Below, in pieces: positions 19,113 to 26,744 of a stretch of DNA of 64,000 bases (its first letter is position 1; each line of letters opens with the position of its first letter). The stretch lies in the NCBI GenBank assembly GCA_020026335.1, contig JAHHQO010000001.1, positions 248,001-312,000 of the forward strand, written 5' to 3'. Source of the stretch: Alistipes sp. GTDB lineage: Bacteria; Bacteroidota; Bacteroidia; Bacteroidales; Rikenellaceae. Under the pieces are notes generated by a model that worked only from the letters and a program-made list of their open reading frames with translations, ran no database searches and was not told the origin of the DNA. A program made the position numbers and the translations under genes.

Positions 19113-19258
19113 TTCGTGTCTAGGAATTTTTCATCCATTCCTTTAAATCTCTTTCAGCTACTATATTTAGTCGTCCCTTCTTTGTTGAACGACAGCCAGC
19201 GAGATTTATCATGACATAAAAAGTAAAATTGATTTCTACTCGAGATTGCTTTATGATT

Positions 19259-19903
19259 TTATTCTATAATTCCAGGTTTGGGAATTATGTGGATGACAAA
19301 TCTTTGATTTCCTTTATTCCCTTTGATATCTGGCTGCAGTCTAAATTTACTTGATTGACCACTTCCCGAAATCAAAACTTCACAATTTCCCAAAGAATCA
19401 AATTCAATACCATTCTGTGACCAAAACTTAATCAAAGCTAAGGCTCTTTTGTAGCTTAACTCATAGTTCTGTTGGTAAAAATCCCTTGAAGATTGTCCTT
19501 CTATGATTAGAAGATACTGTGCTTCCGGAATCTTTTGTTTTGCGTCCTTCATGAACGAGACAATGGCTTCTCCTGCTTTTAGTAATTTATCAAGTTGTGA
19601 TTTGTTAATATCTTGAATATTAGAGCTGTAAGTGTTGAATGATACATCGATATTCTTTAATGTATGTCTTTTAAAACTCTCATCATATTTGAAGTAGTTA
19701 TTATCTATTTCTTTAATGGAGTTGTTTAATTCCTCTATCTTTCTTAATTGTTCTTCTTTAGCATTAACCTCATTGTCTAATTGTGTGTTTATACCTTTCA
19801 TTTTTACAACACACACGATAAACAAAACAAGCATAATAAAGAATAAACTTGTCATAAGGTCAGAATAACTCAACCAAAAAGTATTACTCCTGTTTTTTGC
19901 CAT
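19259..19903 (-). CDS. ZorB/MotB-like protein with OmpA-type peptidoglycan-binding domain
   Basis: 214 residues: a short cytoplasmic N-terminus, one TM helix (about 17-34) with an aspartate at residue 15 in LSYSDLMTSLFF, which corresponds to the ion-binding Asp of MotB/ZorB, a coiled segment (40-75), and an OmpA-like domain (about 130-207; IIEGQSS, NYELSYKRAL, NQRFVIHI). Stator units of this kind anchor to peptidoglycan and pass ions to drive the partner. It overlaps the ZorA-like gene by 20 bases and is the last gene of the four-gene operon. The assignment rests on architecture and context; a direct ZorB match needs a profile search. Confidence 0.8.
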   Translation of the reverse strand: MAKNRSNTFWLSYSDLMTSLFFIMLVLFIVCVVKMKGINTQLDNEVNAKEEQLRKIEELNNSIKEIDNNYFKYDESFKRHTLKNIDVSFNTYSSNIQDINKSQLDKLLKAGEAIVSFMKDAKQKIPEAQYLLIIEGQSSRDFYQQNYELSYKRALALIKFWSQNGIEFDSLGNCEVLISGSGQSSKFRLQPDIKGNKGNQRFVIHIIPKPGIIE

Positions 19904-21398
19904 AGTTACGCTCTCTCTTAATATCTATATTAGATTGTGTCATTGTATTAATGGCTTTGAGGATAGATTTATTTAAATCAATATTTTCAATTTGTGCTGT
20001 TTTATAATCTTTCCTCAAATTCAATATTTCTCCTTTCAAATCCTTATAGCATTCTGCTTGAACTTGTGTATATTGAATCATAGTATGAAGGACCTCTTTT
20101 AACTTGTCAGAACTCTCAAAAAATTCTTTGTTGTTTGTAACAAAGTTCTGTATGTACTCAGTTGAGGCTGTAAGTTGATCAGATAGTTTTTCCGAGATTT
20201 GTTTACCTTCAGATTGAAGTAAATCAAATTCTTTTCTCCAAATATCTCGGGCTTCAGAACCTGTTGGAAAATGTGTCGCAATAGCTTCTTGGAATTTATG
20301 TTGCAATTCCGTGGTCTTATTTTGATTACTAATGACGATGGATAAACCAACAGAAAACTCTTTAAAATTATCCATTATAATCTGCATCTGATTGATAATC
20401 CCCGAAGCGTTGGAAATGGTTGAATTGAGTTGTTCTTGATAGGTATGAAATGTATTTAAGGAATCTGCTGATTCTTTCAATTGCATGAATGTCTCTGCAA
20501 TTTTGTTAGCTGTTCGTGTTAGACTGAGTTTATTAATTTCCGTTAAAACCAAATGCTGTTTTTCCAAATTGTCATTTAGAAGCGCAGCTGAATCAGCATA
20601 GGCGTCCAAATTTTTTCCGAATTTATCAACAAAATGTCCCAAAACTCCTTTTAATGAATTTAAACTTGAAGCCATACTATTTGATAGTAATGGCATTAGT
20701 TCGCGACGTAGAAAATCTATATATTCATCTTTCCCGTCATTTGATTTTGAGACAGCGGTTTTATATGAAATAGCACTATTCCAAATAGACAATAATAAGC
20801 CTAAAAAGCTTGCGAGCATTGCAAAGCTTACTCCATAAAGAAGGTGTTGTAATCCTGTAAAGTCACTAGAATTACCAAAAATCTGTTCAAAGTCTATACC
20901 ACTTACACCAGTGATGATACCAATGAATGTTCCTGCTAATCCAAGGTATAAAGGTACATTTAAACTATTATGAATTTCATTTTCAAGAGCATCCTTTTGA
21001 TTATCACAAATGTCTTCAAGTATGCTTAAATCAGCACTTGTTCCTGTATTTTTACACAGGTATTCATTTGATCTATTAATAATAATTGCGAAACGTTTAT
21101 TTATTGGTTTATTATCAAGAATAGCTAGTAATGATAAGTCGGTATAATCTTTATCATTATCATCTTCTTCTGATCTAGAATGTCGCTCTGGAATATTCAA
21201 TAAAAATTTTCTCAAAGAATATTTTGTTTGTAGTACTTGTGAATTGATAGATGTTTTTTTCAAAAATAAGCTATCAACATTATCAAATAAACTTTTAAGT
21301 TCGGCTATTGCTTGCTTAGTTTTATAGAAAGAAATAAACTGTAAAACAACGACCAGTATTACTACATAAATCGCAATATAAAGACCTATATTTTCCAT
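19884..21398 (-). CDS. ZorA/MotA-ExbB-like motor protein with long cytoplasmic tail
   Basis: 504 residues: TM1 at about 5-23, an intervening 120-residue segment, then two TM helices at about 148-168 (YLGLAGTFIGIITGV) and 187-209 (LLYGVSFAMLASFLGLLLS) in the MotA/TolQ/ExbB pattern, followed by a predicted coiled-coil tail of nearly 300 residues. The long tail is the hallmark of ZorA, as opposed to MotA or ExbB. It starts 1 base after the NADAR-like gene stop. In Zorya systems ZorAB senses phage invasion and recruits nuclease effectors; here no ZorC, D or E is present, and the neighbours are ADP-ribosylation genes. Confidence 0.8.
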   Translation of the reverse strand: MENIGLYIAIYVVILVVVLQFISFYKTKQAIAELKSLFDNVDSLFLKKTSINSQVLQTKYSLRKFLLNIPERHSRSEEDDNDKDYTDLSLLAILDNKPINKRFAIIINRSNEYLCKNTGTSADLSILEDICDNQKDALENEIHNSLNVPLYLGLAGTFIGIITGVSGIDFEQIFGNSSDFTGLQHLLYGVSFAMLASFLGLLLSIWNSAISYKTAVSKSNDGKDEYIDFLRRELMPLLSNSMASSLNSLKGVLGHFVDKFGKNLDAYADSAALLNDNLEKQHLVLTEINKLSLTRTANKIAETFMQLKESADSLNTFHTYQEQLNSTISNASGIINQMQIIMDNFKEFSVGLSIVISNQNKTTELQHKFQEAIATHFPTGSEARDIWRKEFDLLQSEGKQISEKLSDQLTASTEYIQNFVTNNKEFFESSDKLKEVLHTMIQYTQVQAECYKDLKGEILNLRKDYKTAQIENIDLNKSILKAINTMTQSNIDIKRERNYGKKQE

Positions 21399-21399
21399 G

Positions 21400-22107
21400 T
21401 TAATTACTCTTTGTCGTTATAAAAAGATCCGCAACTTGTCCTTGTTGTTGCATTTTAGCTCTTTTTTTGATTTCTTGTTTTTGTTTTTTTATATCTAATT
21501 TTTTTTGTTCTAGTTCCTCTTGGCTCATTGGCTTGTACCTGCCCAAATCGTTAGTCGGATAATTACCCTCGATATACAATTTAACTAACCCCGCATGAGA
21601 AAGAGGTCTAGTAATATCTCTAAAATCTGTGTTTGTATTGTAGTCTAATAAGACTATATCTTGTTTTTTGTTTTGTTCTTTAATCCTTTCTATGACATGA
21701 TGTACCTCAGGTATATTATCTAAAACCCATTTATACGTAGGCAGATAAATGAGCATTCTGGCATCAAAATATCCAAGAAGTTCTTTGCCAAAAGCTCCTT
21801 TCCTATGCCCTTTGGGAATGCCATATTTTCTTACAGTCCTTTTTAAATCACGCATAGAGTCATTTTTAAAAGTCGTAAAATCCACATCGGCTTGTTCAAA
21901 AACCTTTAATCCCTGCCAAACAGCTTCAACACAGGTAGCTTTTAAGCCATCTGTAAAAGGAATAGGTATATTTTTATGAGGATAAAACGGACTTAGAATT
22001 TTAGCATACCGTGTTGCAGAATTAGACGTTATATCCAATATTACTGCATTGGGGTATTCTTCTTTAATTTTTTCAAGTTTTCGTCTCTTATTTTCAATAT
22101 AAATCAT
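21400..22107 (-). CDS. NADAR-like protein, possible antidote to the DarT-like toxin
   Basis: 235 residues. The core (about 25-180) contains CVEAVWQGLKVFE, with E61, Q65 and K68 matching the E-x3-Q-x2-K pattern seen in NADAR-domain ADP-ribosyl hydrolases, and downstream GHRKG and LLGYFDAR segments. The C-terminus (195-222) is a charged Q/K-rich helix. NADAR proteins reverse guanosine-type DNA ADP-ribosylation by some DarT toxins, which is the basis for the proposed antidote role. The similarity was seen by eye and is not proven. The start overlaps the DarT stop by ATGA, typical of a toxin-antidote pair. Confidence 0.55.
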   Translation of the reverse strand: MIYIENKRRKLEKIKEEYPNAVILDITSNSATRYAKILSPFYPHKNIPIPFTDGLKATCVEAVWQGLKVFEQADVDFTTFKNDSMRDLKRTVRKYGIPKGHRKGAFGKELLGYFDARMLIYLPTYKWVLDNIPEVHHVIERIKEQNKKQDIVLLDYNTNTDFRDITRPLSHAGLVKLYIEGNYPTNDLGRYKPMSQEELEQKKLDIKKQKQEIKKRAKMQQQGQVADLFITTKSN

Positions 22108-23357
22108 AGTTCAATATTATCAAGATTTACAATATATTTCTTTGGAATAAAAGTTTTTACCAAGACTTCGGCTTGATGGGGTTTGAAATCTATATCATCT
22201 TTGGGGACAAATTTCCTTTTAGTTGCATTGAAATTAATTCTTTTTAAGTCTTCTAATTGTCCACCGTGGATATGCAATTTGTCGGCAGCATTTATATTTG
22301 AAAATAATGTAGTTTCTAGTAAAACTACATCTGTCTTAATTTTTAGATATACTATATCTCTACCAGATTGTTGTAGACGGTAAATCATAGGATGGTCATT
22401 ACAAAAGCTCAAACGAACATAATCTTCTAGACCATATCTTTTATCTAATTCTTGAGAATAATCATCTCCGCCCTGATAAGGAATAGTTATATTGTTTTTT
22501 TTGCAATAATACCACGAGAATAGACCTCCATGCGACTTAATGGATGGAATGTTTCGTTTATCAGTAAAATGGTAGAGGTATTGTATATCATTATTGTCTA
22601 ATACTTGCTTGAAATCAGTCCAATTATCTTTTAGATTATTAGATATTGCCTCTAATCGTTTCTTTTCTTTTAATTCGGCTTGCTCTTTTTTCCAGGCTTC
22701 TTCAGCAAGTCTATTTGCTTCCTGCTGTCGTCGTCTTAATTCTGTATCGATTTGGTTTTTAAGTTCAATCCTTTCAAGTTTTATCCTTTCCCTTCTCTTT
22801 CTCTCCTCTTCTTCAATGCGCTTTCTCTCTTCTACTAATTTAGTAAGTTTCTCTCTTTCTAAATCATCCTGTAATTTTAAATATATCCTTTGCAGGGAGT
22901 TGTACCTTTCTTTTATAGAAAGGTCTTTAACCCGCACAATCTTATTCGATAGTTCCTCAATTGTTTGTTTGGCATTGATTTCTTTTTTTTGAGAAAGATA
23001 TATATTAAGATTGTCTAATAGTGTATTAACGTTATTTTCAAGCCTTTTCTGTTCATCGGCTTCTGCTTGTAGTCTTTGGCTCTTTAAAAACCTTAAGGTG
23101 GGTATTTTCGCTAGGATACGTGGTGTGAAAACTTGAGTTCTTTCCGATTTTTTGTTCTTTGGGGGTATAATTAAAGAAAACCAAGAATAATCCGATTGCT
23201 TAATGTTTTCTTTTTCTTTTTGGGCAATCTTCATTTTTTCTTCCAATTTATTAATGGAAGAATTTATACTTCGTTGGTCGAATCCATCATTTTTAGCATT
23301 AGATGATGAATTATTAACAGATAAGCCAAATATTTTTTTTAGCCATGTAAATAGCAT
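22104..23357 (-). CDS. DarT-type DNA ADP-ribosyltransferase with N-terminal coiled coil
   Basis: 417 residues. Residues 1-20 are mildly hydrophobic; about 30-50 and 95-245 are strongly charged coiled coil (K/E/R/Q rich). The C-terminal 258-415 matches the DarT (DUF4433) fold: HFTDKRNIPSI at 263-273 (NAD-binding start), YVRLSFCNDHPMIYRL at 313-328 (family F/Y-F..RSPMLY motif), and HQAEVLVKTFIP with the catalytic-type E397. Canonical DarT is about 210 residues without the stalk and is paired with the macrodomain protein DarG, absent here. Predicted to ADP-ribosylate DNA when triggered. First gene of the operon. Confidence 0.75.
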   Translation of the reverse strand: MLFTWLKKIFGLSVNNSSSNAKNDGFDQRSINSSINKLEEKMKIAQKEKENIKQSDYSWFSLIIPPKNKKSERTQVFTPRILAKIPTLRFLKSQRLQAEADEQKRLENNVNTLLDNLNIYLSQKKEINAKQTIEELSNKIVRVKDLSIKERYNSLQRIYLKLQDDLEREKLTKLVEERKRIEEEERKRRERIKLERIELKNQIDTELRRRQQEANRLAEEAWKKEQAELKEKKRLEAISNNLKDNWTDFKQVLDNNDIQYLYHFTDKRNIPSIKSHGGLFSWYYCKKNNITIPYQGGDDYSQELDKRYGLEDYVRLSFCNDHPMIYRLQQSGRDIVYLKIKTDVVLLETTLFSNINAADKLHIHGGQLEDLKRINFNATKRKFVPKDDIDFKPHQAEVLVKTFIPKKYIVNLDNIEL

Positions 23358-23606
23358 GATATTGTAATATTTAAGTCACGATGCGTGGTTTTGCATACCA
23401 AATCTTTGTGAAAACAGAAGGACTATCTTTTATGTCGGATATAGTAATAGTAGCCCACGCAATAGCGTGAGAACCACTATGCTATCCTTTGTATTCAGAT
23501 TGACAATTCCCTACGTTTTCAAGTACAATATAAGCATAACACGTCTTTTTCTAATATGTTTTAGGAAAAACTATATCAAATATACAAAATCCCGACTGTA
23601 TAAAAA
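23358..23606. other. intergenic region upstream of the DarT operon
   Basis: About 250 AT-rich bases without a credible gene. It includes a minus-strand -7-like box at 23578-23585 and a short inverted repeat (ACGCAATAGCGT, 23456-23467). Regulation of the operon may reside here. Confidence 0.4.
23578..23585 (-). promoter_or_regulatory. -7 element for the DarT/NADAR/ZorAB-like operon
   Basis: TATATTTG on the minus strand matches TAnnTTTG; it would give a leader of about 215 nt before the DarT ATG. The -33 position is only T-rich. Confidence 0.4.
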
Positions 23607-23636
23607 AATAAAGAGGAAAATATTTTCCTCTTTATT
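23607..23636 (-). terminator. terminator of the restriction-modification operon
   Basis: AATAAAGAGGAAAA (23607-23620) pairs with TTTTCCTCTTTATT (23623-23636), with an A-run on the forward strand (T-run on minus). It separates the restriction-modification module from the DarT operon. Confidence 0.8.
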
Positions 23637-23723
23637 CGTTTTATATCAACCCCTTACCGCAACTGAAGGGGTGAAGACTTGCTTATTGTTCTCCTCTTCT
23701 GAGCCATCGGGAAATTCCTTACT

Positions 23724-24605
23724 TTAGAAGGGAAGGTCATAACTATAATCGGAAACTACATCAGTTAAAATTTGTGAGGTAGCATCCGTAAGAAGATTGT
23801 GCCCTCCAAGTATCTTGTTGAGGTATAGTTTTTTTGTCTCGGGGAAGTTTATTTCTTGTTTCCTATTTATACTCAGATGTAAATATTCTTCTGAGAGTTC
23901 TATCCCGAGATAACGTCTTCCCAGTAAATTAGCAGCAATACCTGTGGTGCTACTTCCTGCAAATGGATCTAAAATCCAACTTCCGGGTTGTGTTGATGCC
24001 TGGATAATTCTCGACAATACACTGAGAGGCTTTTGTGTCGGATGTTTCCCACATGATTTTTCCCATTTGGCGATTGCTGGTAACATCCAAACATCTTTCA
24101 TCTGTGTGCCTCCGTTTATTTCTTTCATCAGTTCATAGTTGAAATAATGGGGGCATTTTTCATTCTTTCTTGCCCATAGAATGTATTCGGCTGAATGCGT
24201 GAAATATCGACACGAAATATTGGGAGGAGGATTGGTCTTTACCCATGTTATGCAATTCAGAATCTTGAAATTTAATTCGCTCAGGCAACGGGCGATGGAG
24301 AATATATTATGATAAGTGCCACTTATCCATATTGTTCCGTTTTCTTTCAATTTTTCCCGACATAGGGTGAGCCATTCCTTGTCAAAGAGATAGTCTTCTT
24401 CAAAACCTTTTGATTTATCCCATATCCCTTTGTTTACGGAGACAATTTTCCCGCTTTGCACACTAATCCCATTATTCGACAAATGATAAGGCGGATCGGC
24501 AAATATCATGTCGAATTTAAACTCAAATTGAGGAAGCAATTGGGTACAATCTCCTTTCAGTAGTGTAAAATTGCGATCCTCTGATTTGTAGAATGGGTGT
24601 ATCAT
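23724..24605 (-). CDS. adenine-specific DNA methyltransferase, beta group (DpnA-like)
   Basis: 293 residues. The catalytic motif DPPY (37-40) precedes the SAM-binding motif DPFAGSSTTG (213-222), the order of beta-class methyltransferases such as DpnA and the second MboI methylase. It probably methylates adenine in GATC, including single-stranded or hemimethylated DNA (family knowledge). It starts by ATGA overlap with the 74-residue gene and is the last gene of the restriction-modification operon. Confidence 0.88.
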   Translation of the reverse strand: MIHPFYKSEDRNFTLLKGDCTQLLPQFEFKFDMIFADPPYHLSNNGISVQSGKIVSVNKGIWDKSKGFEEDYLFDKEWLTLCREKLKENGTIWISGTYHNIFSIARCLSELNFKILNCITWVKTNPPPNISCRYFTHSAEYILWARKNEKCPHYFNYELMKEINGGTQMKDVWMLPAIAKWEKSCGKHPTQKPLSVLSRIIQASTQPGSWILDPFAGSSTTGIAANLLGRRYLGIELSEEYLHLSINRKQEINFPETKKLYLNKILGGHNLLTDATSQILTDVVSDYSYDLPF

Positions 24606-24826
24606 TTATAGCTGTCGATTACTCCATCGAGATACCCTTTGGCGTATGCTGCGTGAGGGCTTTTGTGTCTTTGATTTTGCGCCTGACTCTCTTCCAAGCT
24701 ATTTAGTATTTTGCAAAAGTCGATTTGTTCTTTGCGCTCTAATCCGTCCTGATAACCTTTTTCATAAGCACAAGCAGCGCATTTATGCCTTCCGATACCA
24801 TCTTGAGCGAATGGTAATTGTGCCAT
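24602..24826 (-). CDS. small protein of unknown function in the DpnII-type operon
   Basis: 74 residues with an internal repeat: CAACAYEKGYQDGLE near residues 16-30 and HAAYAKGYLDGV near residues 58-69 share the pattern A-Y-x-K-G-Y-x-D-G. Cysteines at 16 and 19 could bind metal, but no second pair is seen. It sits between endonuclease and methyltransferase and overlaps the latter by ATGA. Not recognised; a controller, inhibitor or methylase accessory is possible. Confidence 0.65.
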   Translation of the reverse strand: MAQLPFAQDGIGRHKCAACAYEKGYQDGLERKEQIDFCKILNSLEESQAQNQRHKSPHAAYAKGYLDGVIDSYK

Positions 24827-24867
24827 AATCTGTTGAATTGCGGAATGATCCTTATAACAAGCCCTGA

Positions 24868-25698
24868 TTATTGCTGGATTGAAGTTATAAAATTGGTAAT
24901 CGTCGTCAGATTGTAGATGCTTGGGATAATGTTATAGGCTTCTTGCAACTTGGTTTTTGCAGAATTCCATCCGCGACCATCTGTAATCCATACAAATTCA
25001 AATCCTTCTACAGAATTAATCTTAGGCCCGATATCTGAATATGAGCGTGCCACTTCATTCAATTTACTACCTCCGTCGCTATAGAAGTTGACCTCTATTA
25101 GATATTTTTTGGAGGAAGTCTCAATAACAAAGTCAAATCGTTTGTTGTCTTTTCCTAAAACTTTCGCAATTTCGGGCCACTCTTTAGAGTATACCTCTTT
25201 GCGGAAAGTGATATTGTTGAGGGTGAATATCTCAGCTATCTTATCCTCCATGATGTGGCCGCTTCTATTCTTACGAGCATTACTATCCAGACCCGTTTCT
25301 ATTCCAAATACATAATCTACGAGATTCTGCACTTTTCGATTAATGAATATGTCGGCTAACCCTGTATGATTCAAGAACTCCATGACCCGGTCTACACTCT
25401 CGAACATAGTATCTAATTTGACACACTCTCCTTGTGGAGTTAATACTTTTTTTGAGTCACGAACGGCAATTAATATACCCATTACCGAAAAAGCCTCTCG
25501 GTCTCTTGCCCACAAGGTTTCAACAGCTGTCCTGAGGTCCTGTGCCCCTATCAGACTATTGAGCATGTTAAGACTTAATTTAATGTTGTCTACGTTCTGC
25601 CCGATTTTTTCGAAGTCGCAGAAGAAATCCAAAGTCTGATTGGTCTGTTGAAGTTGGCTTAAAAAGGTCTCAAACGATGTACTATTGTGTACTGGCAT
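24868..25698 (-). CDS. type II restriction endonuclease, DpnII/MboI family
   Basis: 276 residues, predicted to cut unmethylated GATC. It has a PD-(D/E)xK-type centre: E151 in RSGHIMED, D189 in RFDFVIE and E202 in LIEVNFYSDGGSK, followed by the conserved SKLNEVARSY segment of the DpnII/MboI family. It lies between the alpha-type methylase (19-base gap) and the small gene. Specificity is inferred from the family and the two co-encoded adenine methylases. Confidence 0.88.
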   Translation of the reverse strand: MPVHNSTSFETFLSQLQQTNQTLDFFCDFEKIGQNVDNIKLSLNMLNSLIGAQDLRTAVETLWARDREAFSVMGILIAVRDSKKVLTPQGECVKLDTMFESVDRVMEFLNHTGLADIFINRKVQNLVDYVFGIETGLDSNARKNRSGHIMEDKIAEIFTLNNITFRKEVYSKEWPEIAKVLGKDNKRFDFVIETSSKKYLIEVNFYSDGGSKLNEVARSYSDIGPKINSVEGFEFVWITDGRGWNSAKTKLQEAYNIIPSIYNLTTITNFITSIQQ

Positions 25699-25717
25699 AG
25701 GTCGGTGTTTTTAGGTC

Positions 25718-26614
25718 CTATAAGTTGGAGAAATTATCAACTACAATTTCTGTTAATTTCCCTCTCCGAGAAGCATTGGCATTGACATTTCGCGATGCCC
25801 ATACCCTGTTGATGGTGTAATCTGCAAACAGAGTGTCAAAGAAATGGTCTTCTGTCGGGGCATTCATACCATCGGAGTTGCTGAGTAGAAATTGGGCCCC
25901 TTTATGATGTATCTTATCGCAAAATTGTTTTAACCTGATTTGAGCCTCATCGTTAAAATCCTCTTTTGAGTAGCTCTTGAAGCTGGAAGTATTGCTTAAT
26001 GGACGATAAGGAGGGTCAAAATAGAAAAAGGTTTCTCCCTCTATCTTATTGTAGGTCTCTGCAAAATCTCCAACCAATATTTCAACATTTTGAAGTATCC
26101 GACTATCTGCCATTATGGTGTCTGCATCGCAAATGGTAGGTGCGGAATACTTCCCGAACGGGACATTAAATTTGCCCGACTTATTCACTCGGTAGAGTCC
26201 ATTAAAGCAGGTGCGATTCAAGAAAAAGAATAACGTGCTATTCTCTATCTTATCAAGATTTTTAGAATTAAATCTGTCTCTGCAAGCCAAGTAGAATTCT
26301 TTGCGTTCTGCTTCATCTTTGAGAGCGTAATATTGAGTCTGAATCTCGGATAATGAGTCTATAAGTTGATGGGGAAAGTCTCTGACCACATTGTAACAAG
26401 TGATCAAATCCGAATTGATGTCGTTGATTACGGCTCGTTTGATGTTACTGTACTTTTGGAGCATGTAAAATAACATGGCTCCACCTCCTACAAAAGGTTC
26501 TATATAGGTTACATCCTGCCTTTTATCAAAGTCAGCTGGAAGCAGTGCTTCGAGTTGTTCTATGAGTTGCGTTTTGCCGCCCACCCACTTGATGAAAGGT
26601 TTTGCTTTACACAT
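25718..26614 (-). CDS. DNA adenine methylase, alpha group (Dam/DpnM-like)
   Basis: 298 residues, with the N-terminal FIKWVGGKTQL and SAM-binding EPFVGGGAM motifs, then catalytic FDPPYRPL near residue 188; this order is typical of Dam/DpnM alpha-class enzymes. Predicted GATC N6-adenine methylation protects the host from the adjacent endonuclease. It is the first gene of the operon, so protection is made first, and is preceded by a consensus promoter. Confidence 0.92.
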   Translation of the reverse strand: MCKAKPFIKWVGGKTQLIEQLEALLPADFDKRQDVTYIEPFVGGGAMLFYMLQKYSNIKRAVINDINSDLITCYNVVRDFPHQLIDSLSEIQTQYYALKDEAERKEFYLACRDRFNSKNLDKIENSTLFFFLNRTCFNGLYRVNKSGKFNVPFGKYSAPTICDADTIMADSRILQNVEILVGDFAETYNKIEGETFFYFDPPYRPLSNTSSFKSYSKEDFNDEAQIRLKQFCDKIHHKGAQFLLSNSDGMNAPTEDHFFDTLFADYTINRVWASRNVNANASRRGKLTEIVVDNFSNL

Positions 26615-26635
26615 ATATTATGTTTAATGTTGATG

Positions 26636-26666
26636 CAAAGTTAATTATTTCTTTGTCGAAATCAAA
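26636..26666 (-). promoter_or_regulatory. promoter of the GATC restriction-modification operon
   Basis: Minus-strand TTTG (26663-26666), 19 bases, TAACTTTG (26636-26643): perfect elements, 22 bases before the methylase ATG. Confidence 0.75.
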
Positions 26667-26691
26667 TTATCTCCGTGAAGGTAGAATATAA

Positions 26692-26725
26692 AAAATGTCC
26701 TCGTGTTTGTGTGCGAGGACATTTT
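26692..26725 (-). terminator. terminator after the PAP2 gene, at the island's right edge
   Basis: AAAATGTCCTCG pairs with CGAGGACATTTT, with T-runs on both strands. GC-rich backbone resumes just beyond it. Confidence 0.8.
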
Positions 26726-26744
26726 ATGTAGGGCGTGAATATCG

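Noticed and set aside
19259..23357. Assignment to a known Zorya type
   Set aside because: No ZorC, ZorD, ZorE or other known Zorya effector is present; only the ZorAB-like pair is.
22104..23357. Classic DarTG pair
   Set aside because: The adjacent protein shows no macrodomain motif and the DarT-like protein is twice the usual size.
19066..26744. Attachment-site direct repeats around the island
   Set aside because: The 3' end of tRNA-Ser is not repeated near the right edge as far as I can see.
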